Shown piece by piece: positions 17,226 through 26,056 of a DNA stretch of 64,000 nt (position 1 is its first letter; each line of letters starts with the position of its first letter). The notes below the pieces were generated by a model. It had not been told where the DNA came from and made no database searches. It saw only the letters and a list, made by a program, of their open reading frames with translations. Source of the DNA: Paenibacillus sp. R14(2021) (lineage in GTDB: Bacteria; Bacillota; Bacilli; Paenibacillales; Paenibacillaceae); contig NZ_CP080269.1 in NCBI RefSeq assembly GCF_019431355.1, forward strand, positions 3,381,001-3,445,000, in the 5' to 3' direction. The translations under genes and the position numbers were made by a program.

Positions 17226-17798
17226 TTATACAGCTAAAGCGGATAGTAAACCTTCGGCAATACGATCATACCTGCTGGCATCCCGGAAGCTCTTCGCAAG
17301 CAATTGCCCGCCTTGAAGTGCTGCAAGAAACAGATGGGCCTGCACATCGGCAGTGCCTCTAAACTGCAATTGCCCTTCACGCCGTCCTTCGTCCAGCACA
17401 CGTTCCAACCAATCCAGGTTAGCTTTGAATAACTCGGCCACCCCTTCCCCAGCTTTACCCGATAAGGTAGACAGATCCGTGGATAGCATGACCCCTAAGC
17501 AAGTACAATAATCTTGGACCGGGCCGCGGTACAGCAATATGAATTTGCGCAGCCTCTCCAAATTGTTCTCCGTCTCGGCATCAAACTGTTCGGCCATTGC
17601 CTCGAATTGTCTGCGATACCGAATGATCAGCGCTTCACCCAAATCCTCCTTATTAGGGAAATGGTAATGAATGCTGGCCGTACGTATGCCGACCTTCTCC
17701 GCGATGTGCGCGTAGCTGAATCCATTGAATCCAACATCCTGCACAATAGCCTGAGCAGTATCCAAAATCAACTCGGCTGTGTTCTTGTTATTGTTCAT
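17226..17798 (-). CDS. TetR/AcrR family transcriptional regulator
   Basis: A 190-residue repressor with an N-terminal helix-turn-helix: AELILDTAQAIVQDVGFNGF, then YAHIAEKVGIRTASIHYHF, then PNKEDLGEAL. The C-terminal domain (EGQLQF, LFLAALQGGQLLAKSF) is like the YxaF/LmrA-type ligand domain. It is transcribed leftward into the SDR-NIPSNAP-oxidoreductase-DsbA run. Matching palindromes before both tetR and the SDR gene suggest autoregulation plus control of the run. The ligand is unknown; electrophiles or quinones would fit the enzymes. Confidence 0.88.
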   Translation of the reverse strand: MNNNKNTAELILDTAQAIVQDVGFNGFSYAHIAEKVGIRTASIHYHFPNKEDLGEALIIRYRRQFEAMAEQFDAETENNLERLRKFILLYRGPVQDYCTCLGVMLSTDLSTLSGKAGEGVAELFKANLDWLERVLDEGRREGQLQFRGTADVQAHLFLAALQGGQLLAKSFRDASRYDRIAEGLLSALAV

Positions 17799-17807
17799 GT
17801 TGTCATT

Positions 17808-17825
17808 CTACCTTCTAATAGATAG
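17808..17825. promoter_or_regulatory. Candidate TetR operator before tetR
   Basis: CTACCTTCTAATAGATAG has 6 of 9 symmetric pairs and the same left half as the site at 17179-17196. It lies just upstream of the tetR ATG. Confidence 0.6.
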
Positions 17826-18217
17826 CTTGTCAACTTCCACAAATCGGATGCGTTTGCGTTGCCCGTTGTACCCATTATAACCTCCGCTGCTGCCCGCTAT
17901 TCGAATAGCAATCCATATCACACTTCGTTACGCTTAAATTAACGCCAACTAAACATAACATTAGCGCAAGGCCGGATGCAAGGCTAAGGCTAAGATATAA
18001 TTGCCAGCTTGTCCGAGGACGCTCCTGTGTCAACTATAGCCCATTTCGCTTTATGGCTGACAATCGTCAAGCCTGCTCGATGCGAGTTATGCGCTAATTT
18101 CCTATGCAAAATCAGGTCATGTATGACAAAAAAATCGGATACATGGTGCCCCCTCGTTAGGAGCACGATGCATCCGGGCGACGCTGCAGTCCCGTCTTCG
18201 AAGCCTGCGTGACGGGC
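17826..18217. other. Intergenic region between tetR and the sugar ABC operon end
   Basis: No convincing gene. The right part holds a terminator for the leftward ABC importer (18128-18176). The rest contains no repeat or recognisable gene remnant that I can support. Confidence 0.5.
18128..18176 (-). terminator. Terminator of the sugar ABC operon
   Basis: On the minus strand CGGATGCATCGTGC pairs with GCACCATGTATCCG (a few mismatches) and is followed by ATTTTTTTGTC. It lies about 40 bases after the stop of the last permease gene. Confidence 0.85.
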
Positions 18218-19072
18218 TTATTCTTTGACGCCTCCCAGCGCTACGCCAGCGATAATATAACGGGATAACAGGAAGTACACCACGAACAGCGGCAGCGCCG
18301 TCAAGGCCAGACCCATATAGATGGAGCCGAACTCCGTCTTGTAAATATCGCCGCGAAGCAGGCTGACCATGATCGGCATCGTATATTTATCCTTCTGCGT
18401 CAGCAGGATCAGCGGCATGAACAGGTTGTTCCAATTCGCCACGAAGGCAAAAATCGCCTGCGTTGCCACTGCCGGCATCATCAAGGGCAGAATGATCCGG
18501 TTGAATGTGTAGAATTCGCCGGAGCCGTCCACGCGCGATGCTTCCACGATCTCCATCGACAGCGTTGCGAGCAGGTATTGGCGCATGAAGAACACCACCG
18601 CAGGCGCAGCGATCGCGGGCAGAATGAGCGGCAGGAAGCTGTTGGTCCAATGCAATTTGTACATGAACTGATAGAAGCCGATTGCGCTTGCCTGGGATGG
18701 AACCATCATCACGCACATAATGAAGGTAAAGAACGGCTTACGCAGCTTCCAGTTGTACGTCACAAGCCCATAGGCCGCCAAGGAGGAGAAATAGACCGTG
18801 CAGAGCGTTGCAAACGTAGAAATAAGGAGCGAATTCATGAACCCTCGAATGGGATCGAAGCTCTTGTCGAGGAGCACATGCAGGTTGCTCATAAGGTGCA
18901 TGGATGGAAGCAGCGAGAGACCGCTTTGAATTTCCGGCGTGGAGCGCGTTGCGTTCACGAACATGATCCAAAACGGAAGAATGCTGAGTAAGGACAACGC
19001 AATGCAGACGATATAAATGATCGTTTTGTTTATCTTTCGATTGACGGTTCCGCTTCTCTGAACGTTTGCCAT
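18218..19072 (-). CDS. Carbohydrate ABC transporter permease (MalG-like)
   Basis: A 284-residue membrane protein with six hydrophobic segments. The EAA loop reads EASRVDGSGEFYTFNRIILP, which docks the ATPase. The end ALGGVKE is typical of MalG-type permeases. It starts four bases after the partner permease and forms the inner-membrane channel with it. No ATPase gene lies in the operon, so a shared MsmX-type ATPase elsewhere would be needed, as is common for Firmicute sugar importers. Confidence 0.92.
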   Translation of the reverse strand: MANVQRSGTVNRKINKTIIYIVCIALSLLSILPFWIMFVNATRSTPEIQSGLSLLPSMHLMSNLHVLLDKSFDPIRGFMNSLLISTFATLCTVYFSSLAAYGLVTYNWKLRKPFFTFIMCVMMVPSQASAIGFYQFMYKLHWTNSFLPLILPAIAAPAVVFFMRQYLLATLSMEIVEASRVDGSGEFYTFNRIILPLMMPAVATQAIFAFVANWNNLFMPLILLTQKDKYTMPIMVSLLRGDIYKTEFGSIYMGLALTALPLFVVYFLLSRYIIAGVALGGVKE

Positions 19073-19075
19073 GGG

Positions 19076-20053
19076 TTACACCTCACTCGCGGCCGCTTGG
19101 GCAGCCTTTCCGTTTCTTTGCTTCAACTTCTCTGCTTTCTTCAATCTTGCCTCGTCGCGGTCGCGCATTAGGTAGAACAGCAAGCCCGACAATAGCGCCG
19201 CGATTACGAACATGATCATGCTCGCCGCTGCAGCGCGATTATACATATAGCTGCCCTTGAACGCTTGCCCGTAGATAAACATGGACGTGGTAAGCGTAGA
19301 GTCATCCGGACCGCCAGCAAGGAATAGCTGCGGAATATCGAACATGGTCAGACCGCCGATCATCGATGTAATCAGCGTGAACAGTAAGATCGTACGGAGG
19401 CTCGGCAGCGTGATGCGGAAGAAGATTTGAACCCCGTTCGCGCCGTCGATCGCCGCGGACTCGAAGAGCGCGGGATTGATGCCCATAACGCCTGCCACTA
19501 GGACGATCATGGTGTTGCCGTACCACATCCAGAACTGGATGAACGCTACAATGCCTCGCGCCGTCGACTTGTCCTGAAGGAAGAAAATCGGAGCGTCCGA
19601 CCATCCCAGCATTTGAAACAAACTGTTAATAGGGCCCATCGGGTAGGCAAACAACGTGCTGAACAGCACGGCAATCGTACTCGCAGTGATAATATTCGGC
19701 ATATAGAGAAGAACCTTGAACACGCCTTGACCCTTCAAGTTGAGGCGCCTATTCGTGAACCAGGCCGTGAGCAAGAGCGCGAGAACGATTTGAGGAACGA
19801 AGTTAACCATCCAGAGCAGCCCCGTGTTAACGAGGGACTTCCTGAACGAGGCGTTGTCGAAGAGAAGGTCTTTAAAGTTTTGGAACGGGTTATCCATGAT
19901 ATGAATCGGTTTCGGTATTAATCCCTTCATGTCGGTGAACCCGATAACTGCCGTGTATAGAATGGGATACAGCGAGAAAATCAGAAACGCTAGGACGAAC
20001 GGGAAGGTAAAAATGTAACCGTATTTCGAATAATTGACACCTTTGCGGCGCAT
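19076..20053 (-). CDS. Carbohydrate ABC transporter permease (MalF-like)
   Basis: A 325-residue permease with six membrane segments, starting MRRKGVNYSKYGYIFTFPF. The EAA loop is ESAAIDGANGVQIFFRITLP, and DIPQLFLAGGP is typical of MalF-type proteins. ATG 20053 is chosen because GAGGTGAGCGC precedes it; the open frame extends further upstream, but only through the end of the binding-protein gene in another frame. It lies between the binding-protein and MalG-like genes. The C-terminus is Lys/Ala rich and cytoplasmic. Confidence 0.92.
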   Translation of the reverse strand: MRRKGVNYSKYGYIFTFPFVLAFLIFSLYPILYTAVIGFTDMKGLIPKPIHIMDNPFQNFKDLLFDNASFRKSLVNTGLLWMVNFVPQIVLALLLTAWFTNRRLNLKGQGVFKVLLYMPNIITASTIAVLFSTLFAYPMGPINSLFQMLGWSDAPIFFLQDKSTARGIVAFIQFWMWYGNTMIVLVAGVMGINPALFESAAIDGANGVQIFFRITLPSLRTILLFTLITSMIGGLTMFDIPQLFLAGGPDDSTLTTSMFIYGQAFKGSYMYNRAAAASMIMFVIAALLSGLLFYLMRDRDEARLKKAEKLKQRNGKAAQAAASEV

Positions 20054-20115
20054 GCGCTCACCTCGTTTATGGATAGGAAGGAGCGGGATAACGCACCCGC
20101 CCCTTCTGCTCCTTC

Positions 20116-21564
20116 TTATTCGCTTTCGATGCCAAGCTGATCCTTGACCTGCTGTTTGAAGGTTTCGATCGCTTTGGCCCGGTCCTTCTTGCCCGCGGTG
20201 AATTCGCGTACTTGATCGCGCCAGAGCTTGTTGATCGTTTCGTCGAACTGGGTCAGGTTCTTGCCTGAAGCGTTGGCGTTCGCCGGAACGAACACGTCGA
20301 ACATGTTCTGGCCGCCGAGCAGCGGTACTTCGCCGTGCGACTTCGCCATGACGACGGACGATGCGACGCTGTCCTTCGTGCCCTGCTCGCCCGCCTTCAT
20401 CGTGCCGTTCGCCCAGTACGATTGGAGGCCCGTATCGGAGGTATCGAGCGTTACCCATTTAACAAAGTCCGAAACGGCTTTTGTCTTGGCATCGTTCTTC
20501 GTTACGTCCTTGTTGGCAAGGAGCCAGGTACCGCCCCAGAAGAAGCCTGTCGGCGGCTCGGTAACTGCCCAGTCGCCGTTCGTGCCTTTCACTTGGCCGT
20601 TCATGACATAGTTGATGAGCCAAGCGGGGCCGAAGAAACCAAAGACCGGTTTGGCGCCGGTGCCGGACATATCCGCATACCAAGCTTCCGTCCAATCCTG
20701 CGTATCGTTGTGATAGCCATTGTCTTTCAGCTTCTTGGAGAGATCCAGGAACTGCTCGCGCTTCGGATCGATATGGAGCTTGCCATCGACAATCCAACCC
20801 TTATCGGAGCTGTTCTCGATCGGGTGCCAAATATCGCCGTCGCCGGAAACGATGCCGTAGCCTTTGGCTTTCAGCTTCGCGGCTGCATCGAAGAATTTAT
20901 CCCAGCCAGGCCCTACCGCCGTTTTGATGGTTGCCGGGTCGTCCGTACCGAAAACATCCTTAGCAATGGAGCGGCGATAGATAAACGCACCGCCTGTCGC
21001 TTGATAGCCAAGGCCTTTCAATTGGCCGTCTTTGCTGCCGATATCTACCGAGTATGGGGCGATGCCTGCGTCCTTCACCAACTGGTCGTCCAGGCCGAGG
21101 TCCGCATAGTTGGCGGCATAGCTGGATGCGTCGCCTTGCGTATATTTGAGCACGAACGCCGATTCGGCTGCATAAATGTCCGGCGCATCTTTGCCGCCGG
21201 CAGCCAGAGCCTGGTCAAGCGCAGGCTGGTAGGCGCCATCGGTCGTAGCAATCACCGTCGTTTTGAATTCCACATTGGCGTCAGGATGCGTTTCGATATA
21301 CTTCTTGGTCATGTTCGGAATTTCATCCGTGAAGCTCCAGAGGTTGATGGTGACTTTCTCGCCGCTAGCGGCTGGTTCTGTGTTCGTGTTGGCTGCTTGC
21401 GTTGTATTTGTGGTTGTGTTTGCGTTCGTGCTGGCAGCGTTTGCATTTGTGTTTGCGTTGGTTGAATTGGAGCCAGAATTGGAATTGCTGCCGCATGCAG
21501 CAAGAGCAGACGACATGACAAGGAGTGTGGAGATCCCGACTAAACCGCGTTTCATACGTTTCAT
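20116..21564 (-). CDS. Extracellular sugar-binding lipoprotein of an ABC importer
   Basis: A 482-residue lipoprotein. The signal peptide ends in the lipobox LAAC at about residue 24, followed by a long Asn/Ser/Thr/Ala linker to the membrane. The mature part is a family-1 type solute-binding fold (INLWSFTDEIPNMTKKYIET, GGTWLLANKDV, VKWVTLD). It is the first gene of the leftward importer operon. The sugar is not identifiable from sequence alone; beta-glucan breakdown products are possible given the GH81 enzyme in the window, but the genes are 6 kb apart and not linked. Confidence 0.92.
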   Translation of the reverse strand: MKRMKRGLVGISTLLVMSSALAACGSNSNSGSNSTNANTNANAASTNANTTTNTTQAANTNTEPAASGEKVTINLWSFTDEIPNMTKKYIETHPDANVEFKTTVIATTDGAYQPALDQALAAGGKDAPDIYAAESAFVLKYTQGDASSYAANYADLGLDDQLVKDAGIAPYSVDIGSKDGQLKGLGYQATGGAFIYRRSIAKDVFGTDDPATIKTAVGPGWDKFFDAAAKLKAKGYGIVSGDGDIWHPIENSSDKGWIVDGKLHIDPKREQFLDLSKKLKDNGYHNDTQDWTEAWYADMSGTGAKPVFGFFGPAWLINYVMNGQVKGTNGDWAVTEPPTGFFWGGTWLLANKDVTKNDAKTKAVSDFVKWVTLDTSDTGLQSYWANGTMKAGEQGTKDSVASSVVMAKSHGEVPLLGGQNMFDVFVPANANASGKNLTQFDETINKLWRDQVREFTAGKKDRAKAIETFKQQVKDQLGIESE

Positions 21565-21717
21565 ACATTGCCTCCCCTTTTTCTTCGTTTCTTATTTTTG
21601 TAACCGCATACATAATTATAGACCCAAGGGACTTCGGGCATAAGGAACCGCTCATTGGGGAAACTTCCACTTTTTTTGGGTTTAGCCATCCTCGGACTCC
21701 TTCTTCCTGGCACATGA

Positions 21718-21750
21718 CAAAAAACCATCACCCCTGCCGGGTGATGGTTT
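21718..21750 (-). terminator. Terminator of the alcohol dehydrogenase gene
   Basis: On the minus strand AACCATCACCC pairs perfectly with GGGTGATGGTT and is followed by TTTTTTG. It lies just after the adh stop. Confidence 0.88.
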
Positions 21751-21771
21751 GAAAACACGAATTACGATCCT

Positions 21772-22785
21772 TTACATCTTAAGAACGACACGGAATCTGG
21801 CGTCCCCTTCGATCATTCTATTGTAGGCTTGATTAACTTCCTCGAGGGGATAAACTTCAGTCATCGGCATTGTGTTAAAGAGAGCGCTGAAGTTTAGCGT
21901 GTCTTCAGCATCTTTCGCATGCCCAGTGAGCCATCCTTGTACCGCTATTTGATCCATGAGCATTTGTCCACTCGATAACACAATGGGATCCTGCGTCGCT
22001 GCGATAATAAACATTTTTCCGTTTCGCGCCAATCCATTCACAAGGGAGGACATCGCTTTACCATTTGGGGCAGTAGCCAAAATAACGCGCGCTCCGCCTA
22101 ATTTCTTCAATTCAGCACCAGCGTCAGTAGTAGCCGTATCGATGTAAACATGCGCACCCAGTTGATGCGCCAATTCTCTCTTGTCTTCTCCGCGCGAGAG
22201 AGCGACTGTCTTGTAGCCGAATTTATTCGCGTATTGCAGCGCCATGTGGCCTAAGCCGCCAACACCTTGTATAGCGACGACATCGCCAGGGCGTGCCCCA
22301 CTGTTTCGCAAAGCATTAAATGTCGTAAGTCCTGCACATAATAATGGCGCTGCGTCAACGGTTGATAATTCATCCGGAATTAGTGCAACTGCTTCTTGGG
22401 GGGCCACCATATACTCGGCATAGCCGCCATCATAAGAAATGCCGCAGATCAACCGATTGTCGCAGTTAATAAAGTCGCCTGCACGACACGAATCACAGTG
22501 GAAACACTGCCCCCCATGCCAGCCAACACCAACTCGTTGACCGACTTGCCACGACGTGACGCCTTCGCCAATTTTGTCAATGACGCCAGCGACTTCATGC
22601 CCGGGAATCCTAGGATAGGGTATTCCAGGAAGTACGCCTTCCTTTACAATCTGGTCACTGTGACAAATTCCGCACGCTTCAACCCGAATCCTTACATAAC
22701 CTCGATGCGGCTCCGGTATTTCTTTTGTGATTATTTCAAAATCATCACCGGGTTTATTTACTACTGCAGCTTTCATCGTTCTCAT
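21772..22785 (-). CDS. Zinc-dependent alcohol dehydrogenase
   Basis: A 337-residue medium-chain dehydrogenase. Catalytic zinc ligands are visible in EACGICHSD and PGHEVAG. The structural zinc region CDSCRAGDFINC keeps three Cys, with the first preceded by GGQCFHC. The NAD(P) fold has GVGGLGHMALQYA. It resembles AdhA-type cinnamyl/ethanol dehydrogenases. ATG 22785 follows GGAGGAGGAATCTCC. The divergent LysR gene 200 bases away is the likely regulator. Confidence 0.9.
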   Translation of the reverse strand: MRTMKAAVVNKPGDDFEIITKEIPEPHRGYVRIRVEACGICHSDQIVKEGVLPGIPYPRIPGHEVAGVIDKIGEGVTSWQVGQRVGVGWHGGQCFHCDSCRAGDFINCDNRLICGISYDGGYAEYMVAPQEAVALIPDELSTVDAAPLLCAGLTTFNALRNSGARPGDVVAIQGVGGLGHMALQYANKFGYKTVALSRGEDKRELAHQLGAHVYIDTATTDAGAELKKLGGARVILATAPNGKAMSSLVNGLARNGKMFIIAATQDPIVLSSGQMLMDQIAVQGWLTGHAKDAEDTLNFSALFNTMPMTEVYPLEEVNQAYNRMIEGDARFRVVLKM

Positions 22786-22987
22786 GGAGATTCCTCCTCC
22801 TATATGATTGTCAATTTGGGAATAATCGTTCTATAATGTGCAAAAAGAGAGACAAATATTCTGCCGTTCGGTTTTCAGCGAATGCCCGTATTAAGATCGA
22901 TTCATTTGATAATAACGTGACCTGGAGCGTTACGGAACTTCCTTTATGTTGGATGGGTATTACATTTCGTTATAGGAGGGTTGCAAG

Positions 22988-23857
22988 ATGCAGGTGGAAT
23001 GGTTCCGGAGTTTCATGGAATCGGCAAAATGGAAGAGCTTGTCCAAAGCTGCCGACAAACTTAACTTGTCCCAGCCGGCGCTCAGCAAGCACATTCGGCA
23101 GCTGGAAGCTGCCTACGACGTCGAGCTGTTCCGTCGAACCGCCGCAGGTGTAGCTTTGACGGAAGCCGGCAGTCGATTTATGGAGAAAATTATTCCTGTC
23201 TTACAGTCGCTTGAGACCATTGAAGCAGAAATGCGGCAATATGCGGCTGGGCCGGGCTATACGCTCGGCAGTCTTCCAGGCATCGTGACGCACTTACTCC
23301 CCGGACGGCTGCGCGATTACCACGCCTCCGGTTATCCGATTACAGTCAAGGTCCGGCAGACATCAATCGAGCTGCGAGAAGAAATGCAGGAAGGCGTTCT
23401 CGACGCCGCCCTCATGGATGCGGCTTTCGTCGGGGGACGGCTGTGGAGCAAGGAGCTGTTTACCGAAGGCTCTATAGCCATTCTTCCAGAAGGCCATACG
23501 CTTCGAGGACGAAACACGCTGAGCCTGGAGGAGCTGAAAGACGAGCTTTTCGTGTTTGCGACGCAAAAATGCGAAACCCACACACAGTTCAGAACGGTCG
23601 CGGAAAATTACGGCTACCGCCCCGACATTAAGCTGGAAGTTGACGAGAATAATGAATTTCTGCTCAACGTTGCCGTTGGCACCGGCATAACTGTGCTGCC
23701 CGAACTGTTTCGGGCTGAGGCGGAACTGCTAGGCTTGCACGCCGTACCCCTAGCAGTACCTGAATTGCGCCGTACAGTCGTTCTCGCCGCACGAACTGCC
23801 GATATAGGCTCGAAACTATACAGAATGCTGAGTGACAAGCCTATTCCGACCGCATGA
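22988..23857 (+). CDS. LysR family transcriptional regulator
   Basis: A 289-residue LysR regulator. Its N-terminal winged helix-turn-helix contains LSKAADKLNLSQPALSKHIR and QLEAAYDVELFRRTAAGV. It is followed by a substrate-binding domain with LPEGHTLRGRNTLSLEELK. GGAGGG precedes ATG 22988. It is divergent from the adh gene, the classical layout for LysR control of the neighbour. A clear terminator follows the stop. Confidence 0.9.
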   Translation: MQVEWFRSFMESAKWKSLSKAADKLNLSQPALSKHIRQLEAAYDVELFRRTAAGVALTEAGSRFMEKIIPVLQSLETIEAEMRQYAAGPGYTLGSLPGIVTHLLPGRLRDYHASGYPITVKVRQTSIELREEMQEGVLDAALMDAAFVGGRLWSKELFTEGSIAILPEGHTLRGRNTLSLEELKDELFVFATQKCETHTQFRTVAENYGYRPDIKLEVDENNEFLLNVAVGTGITVLPELFRAEAELLGLHAVPLAVPELRRTVVLAARTADIGSKLYRMLSDKPIPTA

Positions 23858-23870
23858 TGGATTTAAGCAC

Positions 23871-23908
23871 AGAAAAAGTCCCGAGGATGTTTCATCGGGA
23901 CTTTTTCT
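23871..23908 (+). terminator. Terminator after lysR
   Basis: AGAAAAAGTCCCGA pairs perfectly with TCGGGACTTTTTCT around a 10-base loop. Confidence 0.9.
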
Positions 23909-23933
23909 GGTTGTATACCGAACGAGGTATTAG

Positions 23934-23997
23934 TGTCTTGAGAAGATAAAGTATTAGCTGAAAAATAAAGTATTAGACTGTGAAAATAAAGTTGTAG
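23934..23997. repeat. Three short direct repeats beginning at TGTC (possible transposon end)
   Basis: After TGTCTTGAGAA three near-copies of AATAAAGTATTAG follow at 23945, 23964 and 23985, spaced 19-21 bases. A TGTC start with helically phased direct repeats resembles the end of a TniA/TnsB-type (Mu-like) element. No transposase is nearby and no matching opposite end was found. Confidence 0.45.
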
Positions 23998-24126
23998 ATT
24001 GCGGCGGGCGTTAAGCTAGCTAGCAGGTTAACGATTCCGTGCAACAAATATAATGATATGCGTATGTTTATCGTTTTTATTTGGATGTAGCTCAAAACAG
24101 AAAAATGAGACAAGAACCTCTTCTTT

Positions 24127-24393
24127 GCATCATGGGCGTATGAGTTCATTATTTACAATGGTGATATCTATAGAATCACCTCTGAAAATGTAACAGATGT
24201 TGGAAAATAGATTGGAACTGTTACAAATTATTCAATTACTGAGGGCACCTACTCTGGAAATTTTTCAAATAAGTACCCTGTTGGAACGAAGTATTTTGAA
24301 GTTACAGGAGTAGATACGAATAAATCGATTGCAATACAGTTTGAGAATAGCTATATAGGAACGGATGACCAAGGAAAATATGGCGAAATATAA
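24127..24393 (+). pseudogene. Fragment of a small unknown protein with in-frame stop
   Basis: One frame reads ASWAYEFIIYNGDIYRITS and ENVTDVGK, an amber stop at 24208-24210, then IGTVTNYSITEGTYSGNFSN and KYPVGTKYFEVTGVDTNKS up to the TAA at 24391. It looks like the C-terminal half of a secreted or regulatory protein known in Firmicutes, without its start. No start codon or ribosome binding site is seen. The flanks (23998-24126 and 24394-24593) hold nothing I can support. Confidence 0.65.
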
Positions 24394-24593
24394 TATGTGT
24401 TGCTTAAAGCTAAACGGGAAACGTTAGTTCAAGTCTTCATGGAGCAGTTTGCCCGGCGGCAGCTGCTCCATTTTCATTAACAGACAGAATTGCGTGGAAT
24501 AGCGTTAAAGTACATTAGAACACACTAGAAGTCCATGGATAGAATCTTCTTCAACTGATAGACTTCAAAGAAAAAACGTTGAGGTGACAACTT

Positions 24594-25181
24594 ATGAAAA
24601 ACATAGCAATTTTAATATTTGACGACATTACTGTACTTGACTTTACTGGTCCTTTTGAAGTTTTTAGTCAAGCCAAAAGAAATAATGATATCAATATATT
24701 TACTGTGGCAGAAGAATTAAACCCTATATATTCCAACGGAAACTTAAGCATCAACCCCAATTACTGTTTTTCCAATTGTCCAAAGCCTGATATCTTAATA
24801 ATTCCCGGTGGTGTTGGAACACGGAGAGAAATGGACAATACCCGTTTAATAGCGTGGATTAAGAGTATGCATAATGAAGTTGAACAGCTTTTATCGGTAT
24901 GTTCTGGTGCTTTGTTATTAGCTAAAGCCGATCTCCTTGAAGGACTTAAGGTAACGACACATCATAACGTATTTGACTTGTTAGAGAATATTGTACCATC
25001 GTCAACAATAGTTGAAAGAAATAAGCGGTATATTGATAATGGAAAAATCATAATTTCTGCTGGAGTAAGTGCGGGTATCGACATGTCATTATATGTAGTA
25101 GAGAAGATCTTTGGAAGGGATAGAGCACTAGAAACAGCAAGCGGAATGGAATACGATTGGAATGAAATTACTGTTAATTAG
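24594..25181 (+). CDS. DJ-1/PfpI family protein (isonitrile hydratase-like)
   Basis: A 195-residue protein of the DJ-1/PfpI superfamily. It has IAILIFDDITVLDFTGPFEV at the start and DILIIPGGVG. The nucleophile elbow SVCSGALLLAKADLL holds the likely active Cys. TTHHNVFDLL is followed by SAGVSAGIDMSLYVVEK. This pattern is closest to isonitrile hydratase-like proteins and to the sensor half of GATase-type AraC regulators; no AraC domain is attached. GAGGTGACAACTT precedes the ATG. Lower GC than the neighbours suggests acquisition. Exact substrate unknown. Confidence 0.85.
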   Translation: MKNIAILIFDDITVLDFTGPFEVFSQAKRNNDINIFTVAEELNPIYSNGNLSINPNYCFSNCPKPDILIIPGGVGTRREMDNTRLIAWIKSMHNEVEQLLSVCSGALLLAKADLLEGLKVTTHHNVFDLLENIVPSSTIVERNKRYIDNGKIIISAGVSAGIDMSLYVVEKIFGRDRALETASGMEYDWNEITVN

Positions 25182-25317
25182 TGCCTTTGTTTAATTAACA
25201 GGAAACGATAATTGAATGTTAATTAAAACAGCGGCCCGTCTAGGACATTATCTCCGCATCCTAGTCAGCCGCTGCATTCATCAGATCAGTCTAAAACATA
25301 TTATTTTTTACGAACAC

Positions 25318-25914
25318 TTAGAAAAACTTCACACGGTCCGACTGCGGCATAAATTCCTTGTCGCCCGGTACGGAAGTCGGTTTTCCGAATGGCATTTGCG
25401 CAATCAGCTTCCATTCCCCCGGAAGTTGCCAGTTTTGCGCGACTTCAGCATCGATAAGTGGATTGTAGTGCTGCAAAGAAGCTCCGAGACCTTCTGCGAC
25501 AAGCGCCGTCCAAATTACGTGCTGCAGCATGCCCGAGGACTGGTTCGACCAGATCGGGAAATTGTCGGCATAAGACGCAAATTTCTCTTGCAAGCCCTTC
25601 ACGACAGTTTGGTCTTCAAAAAATAAGATCGTACCGTAGCCGTTCGCAAAACCGTTGATTCTTTCTTCGGTCGCTGCGAAATTTTCGGCGGGAACGATTT
25701 TTCTGAGCGTTTCTTTCGTAATGTTCCATAGTTTGTCCGATTGTTCTCCGAAAAGAACGACTACGCGCGAGCTTTGCGAATTGAATGCGGACGGGGTATG
25801 ATTGACGGCTTCGCCTACGATTTCCTTGACCCGGTCTACAGATACAACGATTTCCTTGCTCAGCCCGTAGAAGGTGCGTCTAGCTTTGACAGCTTCCAAA
25901 AACAATTTGCTCAT
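25318..25914 (-). CDS. Nitroreductase family protein (Frm2/YdgI-like)
   Basis: A 198-residue FMN-dependent oxidoreductase of the short nitroreductase type. It shows FLEAVKARRTFYGLSKEI near the start, HTPSAFNSQSSRVVVL (FMN contacts) and GLGASLQHYNPLIDAEVA. Members reduce nitro or quinone compounds. A 16-base perfect palindrome lies about 35 bases upstream of the ATG, so it is probably controlled by one of the MarR/HxlR regulators nearby. Confidence 0.9.
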   Translation of the reverse strand: MSKLFLEAVKARRTFYGLSKEIVVSVDRVKEIVGEAVNHTPSAFNSQSSRVVVLFGEQSDKLWNITKETLRKIVPAENFAATEERINGFANGYGTILFFEDQTVVKGLQEKFASYADNFPIWSNQSSGMLQHVIWTALVAEGLGASLQHYNPLIDAEVAQNWQLPGEWKLIAQMPFGKPTSVPGDKEFMPQSDRVKFF

Positions 25915-25947
25915 GTTGATCTCTCCTCGATAATATTAAAGTATTAA

Positions 25948-25963
25948 ATCTTAAATTTAAGAT
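25948..25963. promoter_or_regulatory. Perfect palindrome upstream of the nitroreductase gene
   Basis: ATCTTAAATTTAAGAT is a perfect 16-base inverted repeat in the nitroreductase promoter region. It fits an operator for a small winged-helix dimer (HxlR or MarR type), both of which are encoded within 1.5 kb. Confidence 0.6.
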
Positions 25964-26056
25964 ACATTAGACTGAGATACATGTCAACGCATGTTTAATT
26001 TTCATGTAATAATCCGCGATGCTTCTGGCCTCGAAGTTCGGATATTAGGGCCATGA

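Noticed and set aside
20054..20458. N-terminal extension of the MalF-like permease
   Set aside because: The extra residues overlap the end of the binding-protein gene in another frame and do not look like a permease; ATG 20053 has a good ribosome binding site.
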